The notes under the pieces are model-generated. The model saw only the letters and a list, made by a program, of their open reading frames with translations. It did not search any database and was not told the origin of the DNA. This document shows positions 7,699 through 15,473 of a DNA stretch of 50,201 nt, piece by piece (positions within the stretch are counted from its first letter, which is position 1; every line of letters begins with the position of its first letter). The DNA comes from DAOPYE01 sp035352715 (GTDB taxonomy: Bacteria > Acidobacteriota > Holophagae > Holophagales > Holophagaceae). Position numbers and translations under genes: made by a program. The stretch spans positions 1 to 50,201 of the forward strand of contig DAOPYE010000008.1 of NCBI GenBank assembly GCA_035352715.1. Reading direction: 5' to 3'.

Positions 7699-8220
7699 TC
7701 AGGCTTTCGGGGCGTTCGAGGCGTCGAACCGATCGGCCCGTCGATGGAAGTCGTCCTTGAAAAACACCGTGGGGGGCGGCACATCCCGCTGGGCCTTCGC
7801 GAGGGCCTTCCGCACCCGCCAGATCCCCACCAGGAACAGCAACAGCAGGGGTTCCGGGAATTCCACCAGCAGGCGACGCAGGCTCAGCCGGAACTGCTCG
7901 GGCCGAACGGGCGTGGCGTAGTAGTTGTCCAGCACCCATATCTCGTCGCCGGGTTTGAGGTCCCGGCATTCGGCTTTCGGCAAATGGATGGCGCGGTCGT
8001 GATGGCCATCGTTCACCAGCGGCTTGTCCGCGAACATATCCAGCTCGTCCTGCACGATCTGGACGACGGTCACCTGGTAGATCCGCGGCCAGCGCCATGT
8101 GCCCGGCGCGCTGATCCGCATCACGAAGGCCTGGGTGATCATCAGCCAGATCACCCCGCCGGCCAGCGCCCACAGGATCACCAGCGCCGCCTTGTACATG
8201 TCTTGCCGAGAGATCGTCAT
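7699..8220 (-). CDS. Two-TM membrane protein of unknown function
   Basis: The 173-residue product has a transmembrane helix at about residues 12-33 and another at about 120-137 (EPLLLLFLVGIW). Between them lies an approximately 85-residue domain that contains KPGDEIWVLDNYY, and the C-terminal tail is charged. It resembles small membrane proteins with an extracytoplasmic loop, but I do not recognise the family. It is upstream of the repeat protein on the same strand (48-base gap), and is divergent from the ECF sigma gene at 8299. Confidence 0.65.
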   Translation of the reverse strand: MTISRQDMYKAALVILWALAGGVIWLMITQAFVMRISAPGTWRWPRIYQVTVVQIVQDELDMFADKPLVNDGHHDRAIHLPKAECRDLKPGDEIWVLDNYYATPVRPEQFRLSLRRLLVEFPEPLLLLFLVGIWRVRKALAKAQRDVPPPTVFFKDDFHRRADRFDASNAPKA

Positions 8221-8298
8221 GCCGCATTATCCGGGCTTTCCCAAAAACGGCGATCAACGTTTTTCGGCCGCCATCGGTATAGATAGGTAGGAGCCAAT

Positions 8299-8928
8299 GT
8301 GGAAACCTCTGGAATCGAGCTGGGCGCGCCCGCGAGCGCGGTGGATGAGGATGCGATCAACCCGCGTCTGAACCCCCAGACGAACTCCCAGACGCCCCTG
8401 GGTTCCGTGGTTCGCGCCGCCCAGGCGGGCGATCTGGAGGCTTTCGAAGTCCTGATGCGCGCCTTCGAGCGTCCCATGCTGCGCCTGGCCTATCGGATGT
8501 TGGGCAATCTGGGGGAAGCCCAGGATGCGACGCAGGAGCTTTTCCTGCGGCTGCACCGCACCCTGCAACGGCTGGATGCCGATCGCGATCCATCTCCGTG
8601 GCTCTATCGCATGATGGCGAACCTCTGCTGCGATGCGCAAAAGCGGCGCGGCCGGGCCTTTATGCTGCCGCTGGAATCCATCGACGAGCCCTGCGCCCAC
8701 GCCCAGGATCCAGCCGAAGCGCTGCATGACGCGCATCGCAAGCAGGCCCTGATCCAGGCGCTGGCGGAGCTTCCGCATCGGGAACGGGCCGCCGTGGTGC
8801 TGCGCGACATGGAAGGCCATAGTGCCGCCGAGGCGGCGCGTCTGCTGGGTTCCAGCGAAGGCACCGTGCGTTCCCAGGCCTGCCGGGGGCGTCTTCGACT
8901 CCGCAATCTCTTGAAAGGTCTCTTATGA
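8299..8928 (+). CDS. ECF-type RNA polymerase sigma factor
   Basis: The 209-residue product is a sigma-70 family ECF factor. Region 2 spans about residues 40-110 (LEAFEVLMRAFERPMLRLAY, then GEAQDATQELFLRLHR, and PWLYRMMANLCCD). Region 4 spans about 145-205 (LAELPHRERAAVVLRDMEGH, then AAEAARLLGSSEGTVRSQ, the helix-turn-helix). The start is GTG at 8299, with AGGAG at 8288-8292; the ATG two bases upstream is out of frame. The stop overlaps the ATG of the zinc-finger anti-sigma gene (ATGA). The sigma factor probably drives its own operon, as is common, but I could not identify its promoter motif. Confidence 0.93.
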   Translation: METSGIELGAPASAVDEDAINPRLNPQTNSQTPLGSVVRAAQAGDLEAFEVLMRAFERPMLRLAYRMLGNLGEAQDATQELFLRLHRTLQRLDADRDPSPWLYRMMANLCCDAQKRRGRAFMLPLESIDEPCAHAQDPAEALHDAHRKQALIQALAELPHRERAAVVLRDMEGHSAAEAARLLGSSEGTVRSQACRGRLRLRNLLKGLL

Positions 8929-9647
8929 ACCAGCGGCCTTGTCACTCCATGGATATCGCGGCCTTCGTCGCGGATGAACTCATGCCGGACGAGGCCCGGC
9001 GCGTGCAGCAGCACCTGGAGCAGTGCGAGTCCTGCCGCAGCTTGGCCTCGGAATTGGCTTTGCAGCGAGGCGCGCTGCGGGAGCTGGAGGATCCGCCTGG
9101 TTTCGAGCAGGCGCTCCAGGCCATGCGGGAAGGTGCGCTGCGTCGGCTCGATCCCACACCGTCAGCCGCAGAGCCGGACATCAAACCGCGCCGCTTGAGG
9201 ACGTTCGCATGGTCATCCGTTCATCGGCCGCTTTGGCTGGCTGCTGCGGCGATGGGCTTGATCCTTGGCTGGAGCGCGTGGACGCGCCGTCCGATGCGAA
9301 ACCGTGCGCCCCTCGCGACGCCGCATCTGGCCCAGAACCCTGCTCAGAATGACGTTCTGAATCGCGGCCTGGATATCCCACAGACATCAGCATCGCAAAC
9401 GCTGTCTCCTCAATCCACGACATCAACTGTCCAAAAGTCGGCTCCGACCATGGCCGTTGCCACCAAGGCCGGGCCATCGCGCCGCCCCCGGCAGCCGTCG
9501 CGCGCGGTCGAGGACACCCAGCAACAGCTTGAAGCCCTGGTCGCTTCCGCCGATCCCCCCGGCAGCGATCCCGCGCCCGTCTTCATCCAGCAAACCCCGC
9601 AAGTCGTCATCTACTGGGTCAAACCCGTTCGAGGAGGTGTCTCATGA
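8925..9647 (+). CDS. Anti-sigma factor with zf-HC2 motif and one TM helix
   Basis: The 240-residue product begins with a ZAS-type zinc-binding motif, HLEQCESC (about residues 31-38), which binds the cognate sigma factor. A transmembrane helix lies at about 103-121 (LWLAAAAMGLILGWSAW). The rest is a Ser/Thr/Pro-rich extracytoplasmic region ending in a short VVIYWVKPV-type segment. The coupling to the sigma gene by ATGA overlap supports the pairing. Its stop overlaps the start of the periplasmic protein gene (9644), so the three form one operon. Confidence 0.88.
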   Translation: MNQRPCHSMDIAAFVADELMPDEARRVQQHLEQCESCRSLASELALQRGALRELEDPPGFEQALQAMREGALRRLDPTPSAAEPDIKPRRLRTFAWSSVHRPLWLAAAAMGLILGWSAWTRRPMRNRAPLATPHLAQNPAQNDVLNRGLDIPQTSASQTLSPQSTTSTVQKSAPTMAVATKAGPSRRPRQPSRAVEDTQQQLEALVASADPPGSDPAPVFIQQTPQVVIYWVKPVRGGVS

Positions 9648-10447
9648 CATCCTGGAAAACCCTGTTCATCGCCGTTTCCCTGTTGTGCCTGGCGCCGCCG
9701 AGCCTGATGGCGGAAGAGCCTCCGGCCGCTACCCACCGGGAAGTTCAGATCGCGCCCAAGGACGTGCAGACCGCCGTCTTCGTTCTCAAACACGCCGACG
9801 CCAAGGCCGTGGCCAAGCTGCTGGCCGATTTCACCGAATACCTGGGCGGTTCCATCAAGGCCGATGCGGATGGCCATTCCCTGGCTGTGGTCGGCAGCAT
9901 GGAATTGGTGGGCGCCGTGGGCAGCGCTCTCGATCGTCTAGATACAGACCAGGCCCCAAAATCCGTCCGAACGGTGGAGCTCACGTTCCATCTGCTGTGG
10001 CTCACCAAGCATGGGCAGATCGAAGCGAATTTGCCTCCGGAGTTGCAGGGCGTGATCGCGCAGATGAAGGGCATCTACAAAGGCATCCAATTGCTAGGAA
10101 CATCCATCACTCAAACCACCGAGGGGAAGGAGGGGAAAATAGAGGTGATTAGGGGCGTCGGTGATCTGCCCGGCGAGCTCGATTCCCCAAAAATTCCGTA
10201 TAGCGTGGGTTTTGGAGAGGTCAGACTCACCCCTGGGGTCGATGCCAAGACCTGGACGATTCAGGTCCCTGTACAACTTTTTGCGCAGATCAGCTTGAAA
10301 ACGGGATCTTCTGAAAGGCGCGAAGCCCTGGAAGTGAAGAGCCGCTTGGAACTCCATGGCAATCAGCCCGTGGCCGTGGGCAGCACCAGTACGGGCGTGG
10401 CTGGTGCGTCCCTTTGCCTCGTCGTCTCGGCGAAGGTGCTGGACTGA
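9644..10447 (+). CDS. Periplasmic protein with secretin N-domain-like segment
   Basis: The 267-residue product has a signal peptide (residues 1-22, ending LMA). At about 40-100 it carries VFVLKHADAKAVAKLLADF and DADGHSLAVVGSMELV, followed by ALDRLD: this is the beta-alpha-beta pattern of secretin N-domains (GspD/PilQ N1-N3 type). No secretin pore domain follows. The C-terminal half is beta-rich and ends ASLCLVVSAKVLD. It is co-transcribed with the sigma/anti-sigma pair, so it may be a sensor or effector of that envelope-stress-like system; this is inference. A strong hairpin terminator follows at 10466. Confidence 0.65.
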   Translation: MTSWKTLFIAVSLLCLAPPSLMAEEPPAATHREVQIAPKDVQTAVFVLKHADAKAVAKLLADFTEYLGGSIKADADGHSLAVVGSMELVGAVGSALDRLDTDQAPKSVRTVELTFHLLWLTKHGQIEANLPPELQGVIAQMKGIYKGIQLLGTSITQTTEGKEGKIEVIRGVGDLPGELDSPKIPYSVGFGEVRLTPGVDAKTWTIQVPVQLFAQISLKTGSSERREALEVKSRLELHGNQPVAVGSTSTGVAGASLCLVVSAKVLD

Positions 10448-10465
10448 TCGATTCCTGAATGCAGC

Positions 10466-10496
10466 AAAGGCCCTGATCCTCGCGGTCAGGGCCTTT
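10466..10496. terminator. Hairpin terminator between the sigma operon and ahcY
   Basis: An 11-base stem (AAAGGCCCTGA pairing with TCAGGGCCTTT) with a 9-base loop lies in the convergent gap between the sigma operon and ahcY. It is followed by CCCTTTC on the plus strand and by a short T-poor run on the minus strand. Its place between convergent genes suggests that it serves both directions. Confidence 0.8.
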
Positions 10497-10513
10497 CCCT
10501 TTCATCGTCCAGC

Positions 10514-11905
10514 CTAGTAGCGGTAGTGCTCGGGCTTGTAGGGGCCTTCGACTTGCACGCCGATGTAGGCGGCCTGGGCGGGCGAAAGTTCGGTGAGCTG
10601 GGCGTTCAGCGTGGTGAGCTGCAGGCGCGCGACTTTTTCGTCCAGGGTCTTGGGCAGGGTGTAGACGCCCACGGGATACGCGTTCGTGTCCTTCTTCGTC
10701 CACAGTTCGATCTGGGCCAGGGTCTGATTGGCGAAGCTGCTGGACATCACGTAGCTGGGGTGGCCCGTGGCGCAGCCCAGGTTCACCAGGCGGCCCTTGG
10801 CCAGCAGGATGATCCGTTTCCCGTCGGGGAAGATCACGTGGTCCACCTGGGGCTTGATTTCTTCCCAGGTGCAGCCGGAAAGGCCCGCCACGTCGATTTC
10901 GCTATCGAAGTGGCCGATGTTGCAGACGATGGCCTGATCCTTCATGGCGGCCATGTGCGTGGCGGTGATGACGCTGAAGTTGCCCGTGGCGGTCACAAAG
11001 ATATCGGCATTGTCGCAGGCCCAGTCCATGGTGACCACGCGGTAGCCTTCCATGGCCGCCTGCAAGGCGCAGATGGGGTCGATTTCGGTGATCCAGACCT
11101 GGGCGCTGAGGGCGCGCAGGGCCTGGGCGCAGCCCTTGCCCACATCGCCATAGCCGCACACGACGGCGATCTTGCCGGCCACCATCACATCCGTGGCGCG
11201 CTTGATGCCATCCACCAGGGATTCGCGGCAGCCGTACAGATTGTCGAACTTGCTCTTGGTCACGCTGTCGTTGACGTTGATGGCGGGCACCTTCAGATCG
11301 CCCTTCTTGGCCATTTCGTACAGGCGATGCACGCCGGTGGTGGTCTCTTCCGTGATGCCCTTGATCTTGGACAGTTGCTGTCCATACCATCCGGGCTGCT
11401 CGGAGATCCGCTTATTGATGGAGGCGAACAGCACCTTGGCTTCTTCGCTGTCGGGGGCGTCCAGAACATGGATGTCCTGCTCCGCCTTGGCGCCCAGATG
11501 CAGCAGCAACGTGGCGTCGCCGCCGTCATCCAGGATCATGTTTGCGCCTTCCGCGAAATCAAAGATGCGGTGGGTGTAATCCCAGTAGTCCTCCAGGCTC
11601 TCGCCCTTGTAGGCGAAGACGGGGGTGCCGCCGGCGGCGATGGCGGCGGCGGCGTGATCCTGCGTGGAGAAGATATTGCAGGAGGCCCAGCGCACGTCGG
11701 CACCCAGGGTTTTCAGCGTCTCGATCAGCACGGCGGTCTGGATGGTCATGTGCAGGCTGCCCGCCACGCGCGCGCCCTTGAGGGGCTGGCTCGCGGCGAA
11801 CTCCTTGCGGATGGCCATCAGCGCGGGCATCTCGCTCTCGGCGATGGCGATCTCTTTGCGTCCCCAGTTGGCCAGCTTGAGATCGGCGACTTTGAAGTCG
11901 GACAT
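10514..11905 (-). CDS. ahcY: S-adenosylhomocysteinase (AhcY)
   Basis: This 463-residue enzyme hydrolyses S-adenosylhomocysteine to adenosine and homocysteine in the methyl cycle. The N-terminus (DLKLANWGRKEIAIAESEMP) and GSLHMTIQTAVLIETL are typical. The NAD-binding motif is AVVCGYGDVGKGCAQAL, the catalytic region has NVNDSVTKSKFDN, and the protein ends with the family tail YIGVQVEGPYKPEHYRY, where the Lys-Tyr are used for NAD binding. The length is normal for the bacterial enzyme. A textbook SAH riboswitch lies upstream, so expression should rise when SAH accumulates. Confidence 0.98.
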   Translation of the reverse strand: MSDFKVADLKLANWGRKEIAIAESEMPALMAIRKEFAASQPLKGARVAGSLHMTIQTAVLIETLKTLGADVRWASCNIFSTQDHAAAAIAAGGTPVFAYKGESLEDYWDYTHRIFDFAEGANMILDDGGDATLLLHLGAKAEQDIHVLDAPDSEEAKVLFASINKRISEQPGWYGQQLSKIKGITEETTTGVHRLYEMAKKGDLKVPAINVNDSVTKSKFDNLYGCRESLVDGIKRATDVMVAGKIAVVCGYGDVGKGCAQALRALSAQVWITEIDPICALQAAMEGYRVVTMDWACDNADIFVTATGNFSVITATHMAAMKDQAIVCNIGHFDSEIDVAGLSGCTWEEIKPQVDHVIFPDGKRIILLAKGRLVNLGCATGHPSYVMSSSFANQTLAQIELWTKKDTNAYPVGVYTLPKTLDEKVARLQLTTLNAQLTELSPAQAAYIGVQVEGPYKPEHYRY

Positions 11906-11965
11906 GCTTCACCTCGTCACTTGATCGGTGGAGGTGGTTCTCACCATCCACGCGAAGGGTTGTGG

Positions 11966-12035
11966 AAGGTGAGCGCCGTTGATCTGGATGAGTCCGAGCC
12001 TGGGACGAAAACGTCTTGCAGCGCTCCTCGGACAG
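11966..12035 (-). ncRNA. SAH riboswitch (ahcY leader)
   Basis: On the minus strand, the leader of ahcY carries the conserved SAH riboswitch blocks in order: CCGAGGAGCGCTGCAA, then CCCAGGCTCGG, then ACGGCGCTCACC. CCGAG pairs with CTCGG (P1-like outer stem), and GAGCGC/GGCGCTC form the long-range pairing. The element ends about 60 bases before the ahcY ATG, which suggests control of translation start through the remaining leader. The family is known to activate ahcY expression on SAH binding. Blocks and gene context agree. Confidence 0.95.
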
Positions 12036-12040
12036 GGGTC

Positions 12041-12046
12041 AGTGTA
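12041..12046 (-). promoter_or_regulatory. ahcY: Candidate -10 element for the SAH riboswitch/ahcY transcript
   Basis: TACACT on the minus strand sits seven bases before the first conserved riboswitch nucleotide, which is where a -10 box should be if transcription starts at about 12034. A convincing -35 is not visible at the normal spacing. Confidence 0.45.
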
Positions 12047-12083
12047 AGGCATTCGCACGACGTTCGCTTGCAGGGGGGCTGGG

Positions 12084-12848
12084 ATGAGTGGATTCCGATG
12101 GAGATGGGCACAGGCATCAGTCTCGGCATGCGCCCTCGCGCTGGCGGCCCTGGCCCTGTGCCAGCCTCTTGGCGTGCTTCGCGCCCAGGAGGCAGCGGTC
12201 GCGACGCCTGCCCAGGGGCGTTTCTTGGATCCGGCGGCCGTGGATCTGGCCAAGGCGCTGCCCGCACCGCCCGAGGCGGGAAGTCTGGCGGCCCAGGCGG
12301 ATCTGGAAGCGGTCCTGCAGGCCCAGGCCTGGCGCACGCCGGATCAGGTGGCCTGGGCGAAGCAGATCGAGGCCGATGGCGACTTCGATTCGGCCGCGGT
12401 GCTGGGATCTTGGTTCAAGGCGGAAAAGCTGCCGGTGTGTGCGCGGTTCCTGAAGGATGTGGCCAAGGACGTGAAGCGGGTCAGCAGTCGGGCCAAGGAT
12501 CTCTACCATCGCCCGCGCCCGTTCCGGGTGTCCCAGGATGTGAAGCCCTGCGTGTTTGAGCCGCCCGTTTTCTCGTATTCCTATCCCAGTGGCCACTCCA
12601 CGCGGGCCTTTGCGCGGGCCTTGGTGTTGGCGGAAGTCTTTCCCGATCGCCGCGCGGAACTGCTGGCGTTTGCCCACAAGGCGGCCTGGGGTCGCATCCT
12701 GGGCGGGGTTCACTTCCCCAGCGACGATGTGGGTGGTCGCCTGCTGGCCGAAGCAACGGTCGCTACCATGCTGAAGAGCCCTGCTTTTCAGAAAGCCGTG
12801 ACTGAATGCCGCCAGGAGATCGAGGCCGTCCGGATGGTGGGCCGCTGA
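12084..12848 (+). CDS. PAP2-type class A acid phosphatase, periplasmic
   Basis: The 254-residue product has an N-terminal signal (hydrophobic residues 10-32) and the three-part PAP2/class A non-specific acid phosphatase motif: KDLYHRPRPF (K-x6-RP, about residue 139), YPSGHSTRAF (PSGH, about 168-176) and GRILGGVHFPSDDVGG (SR-x5-H-x3-D, about 203-218; the usual Ser-Arg is Gly-Arg here). It would hydrolyse phosphate monoesters in the periplasm using a phosphohistidine. It diverges from ahcY. The start is the ATG at 12084, after GGGGGGCTGGG. The call is firm for the fold, moderate for substrate. Confidence 0.88.
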   Translation: MSGFRWRWAQASVSACALALAALALCQPLGVLRAQEAAVATPAQGRFLDPAAVDLAKALPAPPEAGSLAAQADLEAVLQAQAWRTPDQVAWAKQIEADGDFDSAAVLGSWFKAEKLPVCARFLKDVAKDVKRVSSRAKDLYHRPRPFRVSQDVKPCVFEPPVFSYSYPSGHSTRAFARALVLAEVFPDRRAELLAFAHKAAWGRILGGVHFPSDDVGGRLLAEATVATMLKSPAFQKAVTECRQEIEAVRMVGR

Positions 12849-12861
12849 TCCGAAATCGAGC

Positions 12862-14097
12862 CTACATGCGCCTGAGACGACGCAGCTCGGGTGCCTTCCA
12901 ACTGGTGAATCCCACCACGCCCAGGGTCATCAGTCCACCGAAGGCGACGCTGGGGATGAGGCCCAGCAGGCGGGCGGCCAAGCCCGATTCAAAGGCGCCG
13001 ATTTCGTTGCTGGAGGTGATGAAGAAGGCGCTCACGGCGGAGACGCGTCCCATCAGTTCCGCAGGCGTTCGCAACTGCACCAGCGTCTGGCGGACCACCA
13101 CACTGACGCTGTCCGCAGCGCCGCTGACGGCGAGCAGGAATAGGCAAAGCGCAAAACTGCGAGAAAAGGCGAAGGCGATCCAACACAGGCCGAAAAGCCC
13201 CACACTCCACAGCAGCGTGCCTCCGGCGCGCCGCATCGGCAGCCGATGGGCCAGGACGACGGCCGTCAGGATGGAGCCGACGGCGGGCGCTGCGCGCAGC
13301 ACGCCCAGGCCCTGGGGACCGACCTTCAGGATGTCGGAGGCGAAGATCGGCAGCAGGGCGGGGGCTCCGCCGAAGAGGACGGCGAAGAGATCCAGCGACA
13401 TCGCGCCCAGCAGAACCTGGCTTCGGGTGACAAAGCTGACGCCCTCTTTCAGGCTGAGGAGCAGGCCGGAGGAAGGCGCATTCTTGCGGGGCTTGGGTGC
13501 AACGCCGAACAGCGTGAACAGGCCCATCAGGATGAGGGCCACCTCGGTCCCGTAGGCGATGCGCGGGCCGCCAAAGCCGTACAGTAGGCCGCCGATGGCA
13601 GGGCCCAGCACCATGGCCGTCTGGAAAACGGAACTGTTCCAGGTCGCGGCGTTGGCCAGGGCTTCGCGGTTCACGACCTCCGTGCGGAGGGCCTGCGAGG
13701 CGGGACGATAAAACGCCCGCGCCGCGCCCGCCAGCGCCTGGATGGCATAGAACGGCCATGCGGAGCTGGGCGTCTCCACCAGGTTCAAACCCAACAGAAG
13801 CCCCGCTCCGACCAGCATCAGCAGCATCGACAGCATCGCCTGGAGACGGCGGTCCATGCGATCGGCCGCGTAGCCTCCCACCAGCATGAAGCCTAAGCAC
13901 GGAATGGCTTCAGCCAGCCCGACCAGGCCCAGGCTCAAGGCGGAATGGGTGATCTCGTACACCTGCCAGCCCATCACCACCGACTGAATCAGGTTGCCGA
14001 TGGTGAGGGCTGAGTTCGAGAACAGGTACCAGCGAAATTCGGGAGAGCGAAGCGCTTGATAGGCGTCGTGCGACAAGGATGATGGTTCGTCCATCAA
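12862..14097 (-). CDS. MFS transporter (EntS-like/MFS_3), likely exporter
   Basis: The 411-residue product has about twelve hydrophobic segments and the first-half motif GGYAADRMDRR, a variant of the MFS loop 2-3 motif G-x-x-x-D-R-x-G-R-R. N-terminal FRWYLFSNSALTIGNLIQ and VMGWQVYEITHSALSLGLVG are typical of the MFS_3 exporters related to EntS. The second half repeats with LMGRVSAV. No substrate is evident from neighbours: an acid phosphatase lies downstream (convergent) and an ABC permease upstream on the same strand with a 15-base gap, so it may belong to the same transcription unit. Confidence 0.85.
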   Translation of the reverse strand: MMDEPSSLSHDAYQALRSPEFRWYLFSNSALTIGNLIQSVVMGWQVYEITHSALSLGLVGLAEAIPCLGFMLVGGYAADRMDRRLQAMLSMLLMLVGAGLLLGLNLVETPSSAWPFYAIQALAGAARAFYRPASQALRTEVVNREALANAATWNSSVFQTAMVLGPAIGGLLYGFGGPRIAYGTEVALILMGLFTLFGVAPKPRKNAPSSGLLLSLKEGVSFVTRSQVLLGAMSLDLFAVLFGGAPALLPIFASDILKVGPQGLGVLRAAPAVGSILTAVVLAHRLPMRRAGGTLLWSVGLFGLCWIAFAFSRSFALCLFLLAVSGAADSVSVVVRQTLVQLRTPAELMGRVSAVSAFFITSSNEIGAFESGLAARLLGLIPSVAFGGLMTLGVVGFTSWKAPELRRLRRM

Positions 14098-14112
14098 TCC
14101 AATCTACCTGGA

Positions 14113-15330
14113 CTACTCGTAGCGCAGCGCGTCGATGACATCAAGGTTGGCCGCTTTCACCGCGGGCAGGAATCCGGCGAAGACACCGACCACGGCGCTG
14201 AATCCAAGTCCCAGGACCACCGCATAGCTCTGGAAGACGGCGGGGATTGCGAACTCTTGAAGCAAAAACACGGTGCAGTAAGCGAAGAGAACACCCAGCA
14301 GTCCACCCAGGATGGAAAGCACCAACGCCTCAACTAGGAACTGCCACAGGATGTTGCGCTGCGTCGCGCCCAGCGCGCGGCGGACGCCGATCTCGCGGGT
14401 TCGTTCCGTGACGCTCACCAGCATAATGTTGGAGATGCCGATGCCGCCCACCAGCAGGGAGATGCTGGCGGCCACCGCGAGCAGGGCGGTCAGGATACCC
14501 GCCTGCTGGGACTGCATCTGAACGATGTCATCCTGCTTGCGGATCGTGAAGGGATTCTCGTCCTTGGGGGCGACCTTCATGCGCTGGCGCAGCAGCGCCG
14601 TGATCTCGGCATCCGCGATATCCGCCTTGCCCTCCATGGCGCTGGCCATGATGCGCTGGATACGGTCGCGGCCCATGATCTTGCGCATGACCGTCGTGTA
14701 GGGCGCCACCACCAGATCATCCTGGTCGCCAAACATGCCCGCGCCCTTGGCGGAGAACAGGCCGATGACCTGGAAGGGCAGCTTGCCAATGCGGATCGTG
14801 CAGCCAATGGGATCCTCGCCACCGGGGAACAGGTTGTCCTGGACGGTCTTCCCGATCACGCAGACCTTGGCCTGTCCGCGGACTTCCGCATCGTTGAAGA
14901 ACCGGCCCCGGCTCAGTTCACGTCCCTGGATTTCCATGAACTCCGTGTTGGTGCCCTGGATCTGGGACATGTAGTTGTTGTTCTGGTAGATCATCGACCG
15001 GCTGGTAGACACCTGGGGAGAGGCCGCCACGACGCTGCTGGCGCGCAACTCCTGCTCGATCAGGGTGGCGTCGCTTTCCAGCAGTCCCTCGCCGCTGCCC
15101 ATGGCCATGGGGCCAAAGCGGTTATTGCTGCCGCCCGGGAAGATCGTGACCGTGTTGGAACCCATGTTCTGGATGAGCTTCAACGCAGCCTGTCGAGATC
15201 CTTCACCGATGCCGATCATGGCGATGACCGCGCCCACGCCAACGATGATGCCGAGCATGGTGAGGAAAGCGCGCGTCTTGTTTCGCGTGATCGCGAACAG
15301 CGCGAGCTTAAGGAATTCAATTAATGCCAT
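14113..15330 (-). CDS. MacB-like ABC transporter permease (FtsX fold)
   Basis: The 405-residue product has the MacB permease plan: an N-terminal helix (about 10-45, TRAFLTMLGIIVGVGAVIAM), a large periplasmic MacB_PCD domain (about 50-270), then three helices (about 278-400) with the FtsX signature TERTREIGVRRALGAT. The ATPase domain found in E. coli MacB is absent from this ORF, and no separate ATPase gene is visible nearby. The MacA-like adaptor gene is 143 bases upstream on the same strand. It would act as the inner-membrane part of a tripartite efflux or mechanotransmission system. Confidence 0.9.
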   Translation of the reverse strand: MALIEFLKLALFAITRNKTRAFLTMLGIIVGVGAVIAMIGIGEGSRQAALKLIQNMGSNTVTIFPGGSNNRFGPMAMGSGEGLLESDATLIEQELRASSVVAASPQVSTSRSMIYQNNNYMSQIQGTNTEFMEIQGRELSRGRFFNDAEVRGQAKVCVIGKTVQDNLFPGGEDPIGCTIRIGKLPFQVIGLFSAKGAGMFGDQDDLVVAPYTTVMRKIMGRDRIQRIMASAMEGKADIADAEITALLRQRMKVAPKDENPFTIRKQDDIVQMQSQQAGILTALLAVAASISLLVGGIGISNIMLVSVTERTREIGVRRALGATQRNILWQFLVEALVLSILGGLLGVLFAYCTVFLLQEFAIPAVFQSYAVVLGLGFSAVVGVFAGFLPAVKAANLDVIDALRYE

Positions 15331-15473
15331 GGAAGACTCCGAGCTCTGGGAAGAGCGCCCAGATCATGCGCGGCGCTGCGAATCCGCTACGCCGCGCATG
15401 GGCGGTCACGGGAACAACATCGTTTCCGGAAACCAATTCGAATGAAGGCAGGATGGGGCCATGATGACGAGCA

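Noticed and set aside
10526..12559. Long plus-strand ORF of 677 codons
   Set aside because: It is antisense to ahcY and its riboswitch; its Gly/Ala/Asp/His-rich composition is that of a GC-rich shadow frame.
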